A stretch of 64,000 nucleotides of DNA, taken from NCBI GenBank assembly GCA_963780755.1, contig CAWACX010000001.1, forward strand, positions 806,001-870,000. Direction: 5' to 3'. The stretch comes from JALYNX01 sp963780755 (GTDB lineage Bacteria; Actinomycetota; Acidimicrobiia; Spongiisociales; ZC4RG35). Under the pieces are notes generated by a model, which saw only the letters and a program-made list of their open reading frames with translations, had not been told where the DNA came from and made no database searches. Within the stretch, counting starts at the first letter, position 1. The number at the start of each line of letters is the position of its first letter. The position numbers and the translations under genes were made by a program. Shown here piece after piece: positions 35,136 through 42,933 of this stretch.

Positions 35136-35882
35136 GTGGTCCACCAACTAGTCAAGCGCGGAGCGATCGCCGGCGCGACCCTCATCGGCCTGGAAATGGC
35201 CTACGCCGTGCTCCGCCCCGCGCCCGAGCTCGAAGAGTTCGACCCTTCAGGTTCGTTTGGAGATCCGGCCCTCCCCACCCTTCGGGTGGTGGTCCTTGGA
35301 GATTCATCGGTCACCGCGCCTGGGGTGTCCGGTCCCGAAGAATGCTGGGTCTCTTTGGTGGCCGATCGCCTGGCCACCGAGCGTCACGTCATCCTCGAGT
35401 CGGTGGCGGTCAGCGGTTCATGTGCCCATGACCTGGTGCGGGACCAAAAGCAGGCGGCCATCGATCTGGACCCGGACCTGATCTTCGTGTCCGTGGGTGG
35501 CAACGACGTGATCAAGGGCGTGTCCCGCCGCCGTTTCGAATCAAACCTCGACCACCTGATCGGTGGGCTCTCCAAGACCGGAGCGACCATCATCATGAGT
35601 GGTGTCGGCGACCTGGGGACCATCCCCCGTTTGGTCCCGCCCTTGCGCCAGATGTTCTCCCACCGCTCGGCTGCCTATGACCGGATCCACCACCGAATCG
35701 CGGCGCGCCATGGCGCCCATGTGGTCGAGCAGCGAAGCGACCGTCCTGACATCTGGTATTCCGATCGCACCCTGTGGGCCGCAGACCTGTTCCACGTCAG
35801 CGCGGCCGGCCATCGGCGATGGGCCGACACCGTTTGGGCCACGGTCGGGTCAGTCCTCGATGGAGCCCGTGGACCGGGCTGA
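35136..35882 (+). CDS. SGNH/GDSL hydrolase, 248 aa
   Basis: The four SGNH blocks are present: VVVLGDSSVTAPGV (block I, nucleophile Ser), an ESVAVSGSCAHDLV glycine block (II), VSVGGNDVIKGV (block III Asn) and AADLFHVSAAGHRRWA (block V Asp and His). The N-terminus RGAIAGATLIGLEMAYAVLR is weakly hydrophobic and may be a membrane anchor. Typical substrates are acyl esters of lipids or carbohydrates. The GTG start at 35136 was taken. It overlaps the next gene by 23 bp. Confidence 0.85.
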   Translation: MVHQLVKRGAIAGATLIGLEMAYAVLRPAPELEEFDPSGSFGDPALPTLRVVVLGDSSVTAPGVSGPEECWVSLVADRLATERHVILESVAVSGSCAHDLVRDQKQAAIDLDPDLIFVSVGGNDVIKGVSRRRFESNLDHLIGGLSKTGATIIMSGVGDLGTIPRLVPPLRQMFSHRSAAYDRIHHRIAARHGAHVVEQRSDRPDIWYSDRTLWAADLFHVSAAGHRRWADTVWATVGSVLDGARGPG

Positions 35883-36291
35883 TTGCCTGGCACGGCTCGA
35901 GGCGTCACCGGTGGCGCATCTGGCCACAGTTCGACCCGATGGCGCACCCCACATCGTGCCGATCACCTTCGCCATCGTCAGGGATGAGATCGCCCACATG
36001 GTGGACCACAAGCCAAAGCGCACCGACCGATTGCAGCGACTGGCAAATGTGGCAGTGAATCCCGAGGTGAGCGTTCTCGCCGATCACTATGCCGACGACT
36101 GGTCCCAATTGTGGTGGGTGCGGGTCGACGGGCCCGCTCGTGTGACCGAGAGTGGGCCGGACTGGGAAGCGGCGCGGGCCGCGTTGGCAGCCAAGTACGA
36201 GCAGTACGCACGACATTTGCCCAAAGGCCCGGCGGTCCTGATCATGATGGAGAGCGTCAGCGGGTGGGCCGCAGCAGACCCTCCTCGGTAA
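35860..36291 (+). CDS. PPOX-class F420-dependent oxidoreductase (TIGR03668 type), 143 aa
   Basis: Split-barrel protein: EASPVAHLATVRPDGAPHIV, PITFAIVRDEIAHMVDHKPK, RLQRLANVAVNPEVSVLADH, DWSQLWWVRVDGPARV. These blocks match a small actinobacterial family assigned to F420-dependent PPOX-class proteins. F420 binding is inferred from family; the substrate is unknown. The ATG at 35860 lies inside the end of the SGNH gene, suggesting co-translation. The last 35 bp overlap the end of the convergent cyclo-ligase gene. Confidence 0.82.
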   Translation: MEPVDRADCLARLEASPVAHLATVRPDGAPHIVPITFAIVRDEIAHMVDHKPKRTDRLQRLANVAVNPEVSVLADHYADDWSQLWWVRVDGPARVTESGPDWEAARAALAAKYEQYARHLPKGPAVLIMMESVSGWAAADPPR

Positions 36292-36796
36292 CCAGCCAAT
36301 CCACTTCCTCATCATGGGGGGCGACAGGAACGGTCTCCAGCATCCGTCCCGACCACGTGACACCGAGCGCCACCGAGTCTCCCCGTCGCGCCGCCAGGAG
36401 CCGGTCGTAGAAACCTCCACCCCGGCCCAGACGGTGCCCCGAGTCGTCGAACCCCAGGCCGGGGACCAGGAAGACGTCGATCTCGGGCACCGGGATCACC
36501 GGGCCCTGATCCGTCGGCTGTTCCATTCCCCAACGATGCTGCTCGCGAGAGACGGCCCGGTCCCGGAAGGTGAGGCTCCCATCGTCCTCTACCCGCGGGA
36601 GCACCCAGCGCCACCCGGGGAGGCGATCGAACAGGGCCGTAACGTCGACCTCGCCCTCCATCGCCAGATACGCCGATGCCGTCCCCGGGAGCCGGCCAGA
36701 AAGCCAGGTGAAGAGGGCCGCTTGTACCTGCTTCGCAACTTGTGATGGCACGGGCCCGACCTCACGGGTCAGCCGGCGAGCACTCTCCTTGTCCAT
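36257..36796 (-). CDS. 5-formyltetrahydrofolate cyclo-ligase, 179 aa
   Basis: Folate enzyme that converts 5-formyl-THF plus ATP to 5,10-methenyl-THF. FLVPGLGFDDSGHRLGRGGG, then FYDRLLAA, is the hallmark ATP/folate-binding motif, and the N-terminal Lys/Arg region MDKESARRLTREVG and EGEVDVTALFDRLPGWRW fit the family. Length is normal. It is divergent from the acyltransferase gene (37 bp apart), and its 3' end overlaps the PPOX gene by 35 bp. Confidence 0.9.
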   Translation of the reverse strand: MDKESARRLTREVGPVPSQVAKQVQAALFTWLSGRLPGTASAYLAMEGEVDVTALFDRLPGWRWVLPRVEDDGSLTFRDRAVSREQHRWGMEQPTDQGPVIPVPEIDVFLVPGLGFDDSGHRLGRGGGFYDRLLAARRGDSVALGVTWSGRMLETVPVAPHDEEVDWLVTEEGLLRPTR

Positions 36797-36833
36797 ATCA
36801 GCAGCCTATGGCGCCATCGCTAGCCTCGAACCG

Positions 36834-37580
36834 ATGAGGTGGGTGATCGACATTCCAAGGACACTGATCACCCTGACCGCCGGGGTCCTAGCCACCGTGG
36901 TGGCTGTCGCACTCGTGGTGATCACCGCAGCGATCAACGACGTGTCCCCGTTCATCGAGAAGGTGATCCGGGGGTGGAGCCGGGTCTGGCTGGTGTTCTC
37001 CGGCACCCGCCTCGAGGTGGAGGGCCAAGAGCACATCGATCCGGCCCGTTCCTATGTGGTGGTGGCAAACCACATCTCGGCTTTCGACATCATGGCCTGC
37101 CTCCTCGCAGTGCGCCTTCCGATCCGATTTCTCGCCAAGACCGAGCTCTACAAGGTGCCGGTTCTGGCCCAGGGGATGCGGGCCGTGGGGATCGTCGAAG
37201 TCGACCGTGCGGCGAGGGGGGCCATCCACGCCGACGTCAATCGCCAGGGGCGAGAGCTCATCTCCAAGGGCCGATCATTGATCATCTATGCCGAGGGGAC
37301 TCGCCCCCGTGACGGAGTGATGAAGCCGTTCAAGAAGGGGGCCTTCACAATGGCGATCTCGGGCCAGCTGCCCGTGTTGCCCCTGTCGATCCACGGGTCC
37401 TACGAGGCCTGGAAGCCGGGGACTCCCTGGATCCACGGGGGGAAGATCCAGGTCGTGATCGACCCGGCGGTCGAGACCACCGGGATGACTCAGGCCGACG
37501 GGAACCACCTTCGCGACGAGGTCCGGGCCATCATCGCCAAACGGGTCATCGAGATGGGTGGCCCGGTGGACCCGGTGTAG
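36834..37580 (+). CDS. 1-acyl-sn-glycerol-3-phosphate acyltransferase (PlsC family), 248 aa
   Basis: An N-terminal transmembrane segment (TLITLTAGVLATVVAVALVV) precedes the PlsC domain. Motif I is NHISAFD (NHxxxxD); motif III is IIYAEGTRPRDG, and VLPLSIHGSYEAWKPG is motif IV. It adds the second acyl chain to lysophosphatidic acid at the membrane, or is a related acyltransferase. ATG 36834 is 7 nt after TAGCCT (36821-36826), indicating a leaderless mRNA. Monocistronic. Confidence 0.88.
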   Translation: MRWVIDIPRTLITLTAGVLATVVAVALVVITAAINDVSPFIEKVIRGWSRVWLVFSGTRLEVEGQEHIDPARSYVVVANHISAFDIMACLLAVRLPIRFLAKTELYKVPVLAQGMRAVGIVEVDRAARGAIHADVNRQGRELISKGRSLIIYAEGTRPRDGVMKPFKKGAFTMAISGQLPVLPLSIHGSYEAWKPGTPWIHGGKIQVVIDPAVETTGMTQADGNHLRDEVRAIIAKRVIEMGGPVDPV

Positions 37581-37592
37581 GCCGCCCTCCGT

Positions 37593-38597
37593 TCAGAAGC
37601 CGAGTTGCTCATCGAGGAAGCTGCTCACGGCCCAGGCCCCACTCGTTTGATTGGAGATCGTCGTGTGCCCGACACCGGAGATCGGATCGCGCACCGACCA
37701 GAAAGAGACGCCGGTATCGCTACCCACCAGGATGACGGCGTCCGACGTGCCATGCAGCCAGAACCCGAGGCCGTAGCGCCGGTCATCGTCGGTCGACTCG
37801 CTTCGTGGCGTCACCATCTCGCTCACCCATTCCGGCGGCACGATGCGCCCGCCGAGGAAGGCGTCCCAGAAAAGGCTGATGTCGGCTGCCGTGGAGTAGA
37901 TCCCGCCGTCACCCGTGCCCCGGACCGGGAGGTGAAAGACATTGCTCCGCCACACACCGTCGACCTCGAGATAGCCGAGGGCGACGCCGCCGGGAAGTTC
38001 GTCGGAGCGCAGGAATTCGGAATCGCCCATCCCCGCCGGCTCGGTCACCCGCGAGCGCACCAGATCGTGATACGGAACCCCGCTCACCCGCTCGGCGATC
38101 AGCGCCAGGACCACGAATCCCCCGTTGTTGTATTCGAATCCCGTGCCCGGCGCGAACTTCTGCGGAAACCCGTCGAGGACCGGGACGAAGTCTTCGGTGG
38201 TCACCAGACTCTGAACCGGCACTGACATCACGTAGTCCGAGAGCTCGTATGTGCTCTCGTCCAGGTAGTCGCCGATCCCCGACCGGTGGGCCAACAATTG
38301 CTCGATCGTCACGTCGTCCGCGATCAGCGGGAGATCTGTGCCGAGGACCGAACGGGCGGTGGTGGACAACTCGAGTTCCCCGTCGACGATCAGGCTCATC
38401 ACGGCCAGCGCCGTCATCGCCTTCGACCCACTGGCCAGGGCGAAGCGGGTATCGACCTGGTTGGGGATGTCCCAACCGCGATGTGCCAGGCCAAATGCCC
38501 TGGTCAACGGCTCCTCACCGGGTCGGTCCACCCGGACCACTCCGGAGAACTTCGATTCAATGGCGAACGTGTTCAGGTCTTTCTCGAATAGGGGCAT
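37593..38597 (-). CDS. Serine hydrolase, beta-lactamase/D-Ala-D-Ala carboxypeptidase fold, 334 aa
   Basis: The SxxK motif is in FALASGSKAMTALAVMSLI (Ser-Gly-Ser-Lys); a Tyr-Asn-Asn (GFEYNNGGFVVLALIAE) provides the YxN element; a late GVGHTTISNQT may replace the third (HxG/KTG) motif. No signal peptide is seen, so it is probably a cytoplasmic esterase or amidase of the class C beta-lactamase-like family. The true substrate cannot be told. ATG 38597; the next gene on the strand begins 14 bp upstream (azlD stop 38611). Confidence 0.85.
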   Translation of the reverse strand: MPLFEKDLNTFAIESKFSGVVRVDRPGEEPLTRAFGLAHRGWDIPNQVDTRFALASGSKAMTALAVMSLIVDGELELSTTARSVLGTDLPLIADDVTIEQLLAHRSGIGDYLDESTYELSDYVMSVPVQSLVTTEDFVPVLDGFPQKFAPGTGFEYNNGGFVVLALIAERVSGVPYHDLVRSRVTEPAGMGDSEFLRSDELPGGVALGYLEVDGVWRSNVFHLPVRGTGDGGIYSTAADISLFWDAFLGGRIVPPEWVSEMVTPRSESTDDDRRYGLGFWLHGTSDAVILVGSDTGVSFWSVRDPISGVGHTTISNQTSGAWAVSSFLDEQLGF

Positions 38598-38610
38598 CTT
38601 GGGGACGCTA

Positions 38611-38919
38611 TTACCCGATCACCGCCCGGGCGACATAGAAGAAGACAGCGCCCATGGCGAACACCCCCCACACCGAGCGCCGGAACAACGCGCCGCCGAT
38701 CACCCCGCCCAGCGCCGCGAAAAGGTTGGCGGTCAGCTCCGGGCTCCCCACTGGCGCCACCAGGCCGTTGACCGCGATGGCGATGAATAACGCCACCGGG
38801 AACACATCGAGGAACCGCCCGACGCGCCCACCCGGCGCCTGACGGGGGCGGATCAGGAATGAGGCGCGCGTGGCGAAGGTGATCACCGCCACTCCCAGGA
38901 CCACGAACAGGTCACTCAT
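38611..38919 (-). CDS. azlD: AzlD family branched-chain amino acid exporter subunit, 102 aa
   Basis: Small membrane protein with four hydrophobic segments (LFVVLGVAVITFATRASFLI, VFPVALFIAIAVNGLVAPV, LFAALGGVIGGALFRR, AMGAVFFYVARAVIG). The TFATRASF motif and size fit AzlD, the small subunit of the AzlCD exporter. It overlaps azlC by 8 bp, the usual order. Confidence 0.87.
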   Translation of the reverse strand: MSDLFVVLGVAVITFATRASFLIRPRQAPGGRVGRFLDVFPVALFIAIAVNGLVAPVGSPELTANLFAALGGVIGGALFRRSVWGVFAMGAVFFYVARAVIG

Positions 38920-39583
38920 CGAGGAAGACCCCGATCACGCTGGCGACCGTGGCCGCCACGGTCACCTGCCATGCCACCGGGAGGGTCTCGGTGGCGATCA
39001 CTGTGGTCACCACGGCAAGCCCCGCCACGATCCAGTCCCGCCTGGAGCGCACCATTGGCGCCGCCAGCCCCAGGAAGAGCAGCCCGAAGAGGACGCCGAT
39101 GCCGGCGGCCTCAGGATCGATGGCCGAGCCGAACCACACCCCACCGGCAGTCCCCAGCAGCCATCCCAGGTACAGCGTGAGGTCGGCTGCGGATTTGTAG
39201 GCAACGAGGTCGTCGACACCGCGGTCGGCTGCCCGCAGGGTGAGCCCGAATGACTCGTCGACCAGGACGAAGGCGAGGCGGAGTCGAGTCCAGATGGGTT
39301 GAGGGCCGATCATCTCCGCGAGGCGGGCCGACATCGGTAGGTGCCTCAGCCCGAGGCCGGTGGCGGCGATCAGCACCGGGACCGGCCCCGCGACCAGGAG
39401 GCCGGCCATCGCGAATTGCGCCGCCCCGGACATGGTGATGAAGGACGAGAGCAGGGTCAGCTCGGGTGAGAGCCCGGCGTCCAGCGCCACCACGCCATAG
39501 GCGAGACCGAAGACGAACACGGCCACCGAGATCAGGGCCGAGTCGCGCAGACCCCTCCGGAACGACGGACCGCCAAACATCAC
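38912..39583 (-). CDS. azlC: AzlC family branched-chain amino acid exporter, 223 aa
   Basis: RRGLRDSALISVAVFVFGLA is the AzlC N-terminal block; LLSSFITMSGAAQFAMAGLL, LGLRHLPMSARLAEMIGPQP and FVLVDESFGLT follow. Several transmembrane helices. With AzlD it exports branched-chain amino acids (or analogues). ATG 39583 lies 18 bp from the structured element at 39602-39729. Confidence 0.9.
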   Translation of the reverse strand: MMFGGPSFRRGLRDSALISVAVFVFGLAYGVVALDAGLSPELTLLSSFITMSGAAQFAMAGLLVAGPVPVLIAATGLGLRHLPMSARLAEMIGPQPIWTRLRLAFVLVDESFGLTLRAADRGVDDLVAYKSAADLTLYLGWLLGTAGGVWFGSAIDPEAAGIGVLFGLLFLGLAAPMVRSRRDWIVAGLAVVTTVIATETLPVAWQVTVAATVASVIGVFLDE

Positions 39584-39601
39584 GGGACGCTACTGACTTG
39601 A

Positions 39602-39729
39602 TTGCCGGCCGAATCTCGACAACAGCGCCGCAGCACCGGCCGACCGGCGTCTGTTTGCTCGAGGCGGCGACGGCGCGATACCCGTATCCCGTGGCCGGTT
39701 GAGGGTTGGCCTCGAGCAAAGTCGGCCGG
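39602..39729 (+). repeat. Structured inverted element, left copy (flanks imuB end)
   Basis: Order on the + strand: TTGCCGGCC (39602-39610), CTCGACAAC (39615-39623), 14 nt, GGCCGAC (39638-39644), CGGCGTCTG (39645-39653), TTTGCTCGAGGC (39654-39665), a loop holding CGGTTGAGGGT (39696-39706), GCCTCGAGCAAA (39709-39720), GTCGGCCGG (39721-39729). GGCCGAC pairs with GTCGGCC, and TTTGCTCGAGGC pairs with GCCTCGAGCAAA (12 bp, perfect); CGGCGTCTG is a one-sided bulge. The second copy, at 41868-42013, lies on the opposite strand. It shares the conserved segments at the same spacing while the inner stem has changed by compensating bases. Confidence 0.7.
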
Positions 39730-39732
39730 AGT

Positions 39733-41220
39733 TCAGTCGTAGATCCCCGCCAAGTAGGCCCGGCCCCCGGCCACCACGCAGAGCAACGCCCCAACGGAAG
39801 TGACCAGTTGATAGCGGTCGGCGTCGCGCTCCCCCGCCCACCAGCGGGCACTGAGTCGCCACGGCCCGCTCCAGGTCAACACCGGCTCCCACCTGGTCCC
39901 GAGGCGGACCCGGGTCGGCATCCCGTCCTCCCACTCCACCTCCAACGGCTCGAGGCGGGGAGGGACCAGGGCCGGGCTCGGTGAAGGGGTCGATCCCGGC
40001 CAGGGAGCGTTCGGATCACGGTCACCGTCGACGGGCGGCTCCCCCCACCGCGACCAGGCCACTCTCTCCTGGGGCATGCGCCCGCCCTGTGCCCTTCCCT
40101 GGAGCACCGCATCGGGCCCGAGCAAGGACTGTGCCCTGCTCAGGGCGCGCTCGGTCTCCATGCGCGAGGTCTCGTCCTGGAGCAACCCGAGCTGCCGCCC
40201 CTCGTCGGAGAGGTCGGCGGGTGCTATCCGCAGCCGGGCGATCCCGCCCGGTATCCCCCCTCCCTCGATCCAGGCCCTCAGTTGCCACCACACCCTGTCG
40301 GAAAGCGCCTTCTCGGTGAAGGGGTCGGCAGAGCGCCAGACCCGCTCCCTGGTGCTGCCGGCCGCCGACTCCGCCATGATCGAAACCAGGTGCGGTGCGG
40401 CGCCGGTGGGTCGAAGCCCGCGCAACAACCGCTCGGAGAGGGCACGGGCGGCAAAAGCAACGGCATCCAGGGTCTCGAGTGGGTCTTCGAAGCTGGCATC
40501 CACCGCCAGGTCGGGCGGTATTGCCCGGGGATCGATGGGCCGGTCTTCTCCGCTGGCCAGCCGGTGGGCCAGCGTCCCCGGGTCCCCGAACCGGGTGGCC
40601 AGAGCCTCCCGGGGAAGGCGGGCCAGCTCTCCGAGGGTCCCGATCCCCAGCCATCGAAAGGTGTCGAGCAACTCATCGCTGGCGATGCTCTCGCGAAGAG
40701 TGGCCAGGTCGAGGCTGGAGAGGAACCCGATGGTGTCCTCGACGATCCGTGGCCGGCCCACCCCCGCGGTCGCCGCCGCCCAACGAGCGGCAAACGGGCC
40801 GTCGGCCACCCCGACCAGTGCCCCTCCACCACGGAGATGGCCGACCAGGTTGTCGATCTCCTTGACCAGGGTCTCGGCCAGGGGCAACTCGCCCCCGTAG
40901 AAGCCGACGGCCCCCCCGACCGGGACAAAAGCCAGACCGGGCGATACCAACTCCACCCTGGGGATCAGCCCCTCGATCACCTCCATCACCGGCTCGAAGC
41001 GCCGGGCCTCCTCACCGATGTCACGGGTGAGGACGGTGGCAAAGGGAGCGAGCGCTTCGGCCTCACGGCGGGGCATGCCGGGAGTGACCCCGGCGGCGAG
41101 CACCTCTCTGCTGGCGCCGACTGCCCTGTCGTCGACTACCAGGACCGGCTCATCCGACGGCGCGTCGGGCCTCCCCAACGACCACATCGGAAACCACACG
41201 CACAACGTCCGTACCTTCAT
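39733..41220 (-). CDS. imuB: ImuB, Y-family polymerase-like mutasome subunit, 495 aa
   Basis: Begins RTLCVWFPMWSLGRPD, the start of the Y-family polymerase fold in ImuB proteins. GMPRREAEALAPFATVLTRD, the palm region VELVSPGLAFVPVGGAVGFY and LLDTFRWLGIGTLGELARLP (helix-hairpin-helix) follow. The acidic residues that bind metal in active Y-family polymerases are not kept, as expected for ImuB, which bridges DnaE2, ImuA and the sliding clamp. The C-terminus WRLSARWWAGERDADRYQLV is the conserved ImuB tail. The start overlaps imuA by 71 bp. Induced with imuA from its LexA-controlled promoter. Confidence 0.88.
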   Translation of the reverse strand: MKVRTLCVWFPMWSLGRPDAPSDEPVLVVDDRAVGASREVLAAGVTPGMPRREAEALAPFATVLTRDIGEEARRFEPVMEVIEGLIPRVELVSPGLAFVPVGGAVGFYGGELPLAETLVKEIDNLVGHLRGGGALVGVADGPFAARWAAATAGVGRPRIVEDTIGFLSSLDLATLRESIASDELLDTFRWLGIGTLGELARLPREALATRFGDPGTLAHRLASGEDRPIDPRAIPPDLAVDASFEDPLETLDAVAFAARALSERLLRGLRPTGAAPHLVSIMAESAAGSTRERVWRSADPFTEKALSDRVWWQLRAWIEGGGIPGGIARLRIAPADLSDEGRQLGLLQDETSRMETERALSRAQSLLGPDAVLQGRAQGGRMPQERVAWSRWGEPPVDGDRDPNAPWPGSTPSPSPALVPPRLEPLEVEWEDGMPTRVRLGTRWEPVLTWSGPWRLSARWWAGERDADRYQLVTSVGALLCVVAGGRAYLAGIYD

Positions 41221-41797
41221 CTTCGACCTCGAATCGCCTGACCACCCCGGCGGCGCCCTTTCCGGATGCCTCCAGCATCAGACGTCTCCTCTTCAACCTT
41301 CCATGGCCCCGGTCCGCCCCTTCCCAGGTCACTCCCAGTGCCCGGAGCCGGAGATAGGCCACCCCGGCGGGCAGTCCCCCACCGAGCGGCCGCATCGCCA
41401 CCGCCACCCCCCGGGCCCGGGCTAGGGCGGCGAGGCGCCGCAGGTCCTGATCCTTGACCCCGGCCGGCACCTCGGCATAGAGGGCACGCACCCCTTCGAG
41501 GAGGGCTGCGGTCACCTGGGGCCATACCTGCGGCTGATCACAACGCACGATCACCAGTTGCTCGGGGACCACCCCGGCCTCCCATGCCGCCTCGGGGGCG
41601 ATCCACCCCCGAAGGTCGAGAGCGACCACCGGCGCCACCCGGGAAGGGTCGGCGAGGAGCCTCAGGCCGAGACGGGTGAGACCGGTCCCGGGAACTCCGA
41701 CCATCTCGATGATCCGCCCCGGTTGCAGGTGGATTTGGCCCTCCTCCATACCCGGAAGAAAAGAAGGTTTCTCCAGGAGGAGATGCTCGATGCCCAA
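41150..41797 (-). CDS. imuA: ImuA-like (RecA-related) mutasome subunit, 215 aa
   Basis: A short RecA-like core without a Walker A lysine: the region IIEMVGVPGTGLTRLGLRLL sits where RecA has its P-loop but lacks GKT. ALDLRGWIAPEAAWEAG and LYAEVPAGVKDQDLRRLAAL follow, then a C-terminal VRRFEVEDEGTDVVRVVSDV. Position before imuB and LexA control identify it as ImuA (the actinobacterial ImuA' type). I used TTG 41797 (GGAG 9 nt upstream); an ATG lies 48 nt later. Partner of ImuB and DnaE2 in error-prone lesion bypass. Confidence 0.72.
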   Translation of the reverse strand: MGIEHLLLEKPSFLPGMEEGQIHLQPGRIIEMVGVPGTGLTRLGLRLLADPSRVAPVVALDLRGWIAPEAAWEAGVVPEQLVIVRCDQPQVWPQVTAALLEGVRALYAEVPAGVKDQDLRRLAALARARGVAVAMRPLGGGLPAGVAYLRLRALGVTWEGADRGHGRLKRRRLMLEASGKGAAGVVRRFEVEDEGTDVVRVVSDVVVGEARRAVG

Positions 41798-41821
41798 ACT
41801 GACTCCGCTATCGGGCGCTCA

Positions 41822-41849
41822 ATCATATCGAACATATGTTCGGTGACAA
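41822..41849 (-). promoter_or_regulatory. imuA promoter with LexA (SOS) box
   Basis: On the reverse strand TTGTCA (-35, 41849-41844), then the 16-bp LexA box CCGAACATATGTTCGA (41843-41828), then TATGAT (-10, 41827-41822). The operator fills the spacer exactly, as at dnaE2. Match to TCGAAC-N4-GTTCGA is 15 of 16. Confidence 0.85.
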
Positions 41850-41867
41850 CAATATTTCTGGCCGACT

Positions 41868-42013
41868 TTGGCCGATTGGCTCCAGGCCGTCAGAGCTATC
41901 CCAGGCGAGGGACCACCCTCAGCCGAACCCATCGACGCTTCTCCTCCTACGGCCAAACAGACGCCGGTCGGCCAGGGCTGCCGCTCCGTTGTCAAGCTGA
42001 TGCTGGCCAGCAA
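41868..42013 (-). repeat. Structured inverted element, right copy (flanks imuA promoter)
   Basis: On the reverse strand: TTGCTGGCC (42013-42005), CTTGACAAC (41996-41988), 14 nt, GGCCGAC (41973-41967), CGGCGTCTG (41966-41958), TTTGGCCG (41957-41950), a long loop with CGGCTGAGGGT (41925-41915), CGGCCAAA (41884-41877), GTCGGCCAG (41876-41868). The same outer stem, 9-nt bulge and TTTG/CAAA base as the left copy, but the inner stem is GCCG/CGGC instead of CTCGAGGC/GCCTCGAG: base pairing is kept while sequence differs. It starts 7 nt after the mutM stop. Confidence 0.7.
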
Positions 42014-42019
42014 CAACAC

Positions 42020-42911
42020 TCAGCCTTCTTCCAGCTCCTCGAGAGTGCTTGGCCAATCTTCCTTGAGCAGGCGCGATAGTGAGCGGTCGGCGAGCAGCTT
42101 GCCCCCGGTCTGACAGGTGGCGCAGTAGTTGGTCTCGTTGTCGGCATAGACGATCCGCTGCACCGGTGACCCGCAGCGGGGGCAGGGCTCGCGGTACTTG
42201 CCATGGACCGCCATGTCGTCCCGGAAGGCAGTGACCTTCTTCGGCCAGCCCTCCCCTACGTCGGCCCGGAGCCGGTCGGTCCACAGGTTCAAGGAATCGA
42301 CCACTGCCCGGTGGAGGGCCTCGACTTCCCCGTTGGACAGTTGCGAGGTGCGCTTCACCGGGGAGAGCCGGGCCTCCCACAGGATCTCGTCCGAGTAGGC
42401 GTTGCCGATCCCGGAGAAGATCCGGGGGTCGGTGAGCGCCCGCTTCAGGGTCCGGTTCTCGGAGCGGAGTGCCGCGGCGAACTCCCCCGCGCTGGCATCG
42501 AGAGGCTCGATGCCACCCCGGTCCAGCTCCTCGACCCCTTTCCAGCCCCGGCTCAGCCAGATCCCGGCGCGTCGCTTGGTGCCCTGTTCGGTGAGGATCA
42601 GAGTTCCGGCATCGAAGTCGAGGGCGGCCAGTCCCACCTTCTTCGGTATCCCTTTGCCCGGCGCCTCCCACTGCAGCCTGCCGGCGACCATGAGATGGAC
42701 CACCAGGAACAGGTCTGTCCTCGAATCCGAAGACGATCCGCTTCCCGACCCGCTGCAGGCTTTCGACCCGGGACCCAGCCGGTGCGTCGTACGGAGGATC
42801 GAAAGTGCGCAGGACCGAGGGCGACGCGACCCGCACCTTGCGCAGCGTCTCCCCCAACACCCGGCTCTCCAGGGATTCCAGATAGACGACTATGTCCGGG
42901 AGCTCGGGCAT
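42020..42911 (-). CDS. Formamidopyrimidine-DNA glycosylase family (Fpg/Nei) (frameshift at about 42716)
   Basis: Base-excision repair glycosylase/AP lyase. MPELPDIVVYLESLESRVLG supplies the catalytic Pro2-Glu3 N-terminus. After KRIVFGFED one extra base near 42716 breaks the frame; the continuation DLFLVVHLMVAGRLQWEAPG carries on. DPRIFSGIGNAYSDEILWEA is the helix-2-turn-helix, and CPRCGSPVQRIVYADNETNY followed by CATC is the C-x2-C-x16-C-x2-C zinc finger. Joined length about 296 aa. Whether it prefers oxidised purines (Fpg/MutM) or pyrimidines (Nei) cannot be settled by eye. Lies next to imuA-imuB; divergent from the GNAT gene. Confidence 0.88.
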
Positions 42912-42933
42912 CGGTCGAAGTTACCGTTCCCCC

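Noticed and set aside
41905..41925. AGGGTGGT in the right structured element as a T-box sequence
   Set aside because: Only part of the T-box consensus, no specifier stem, no aminoacyl-tRNA synthetase or amino acid gene downstream; the left copy lacks it.
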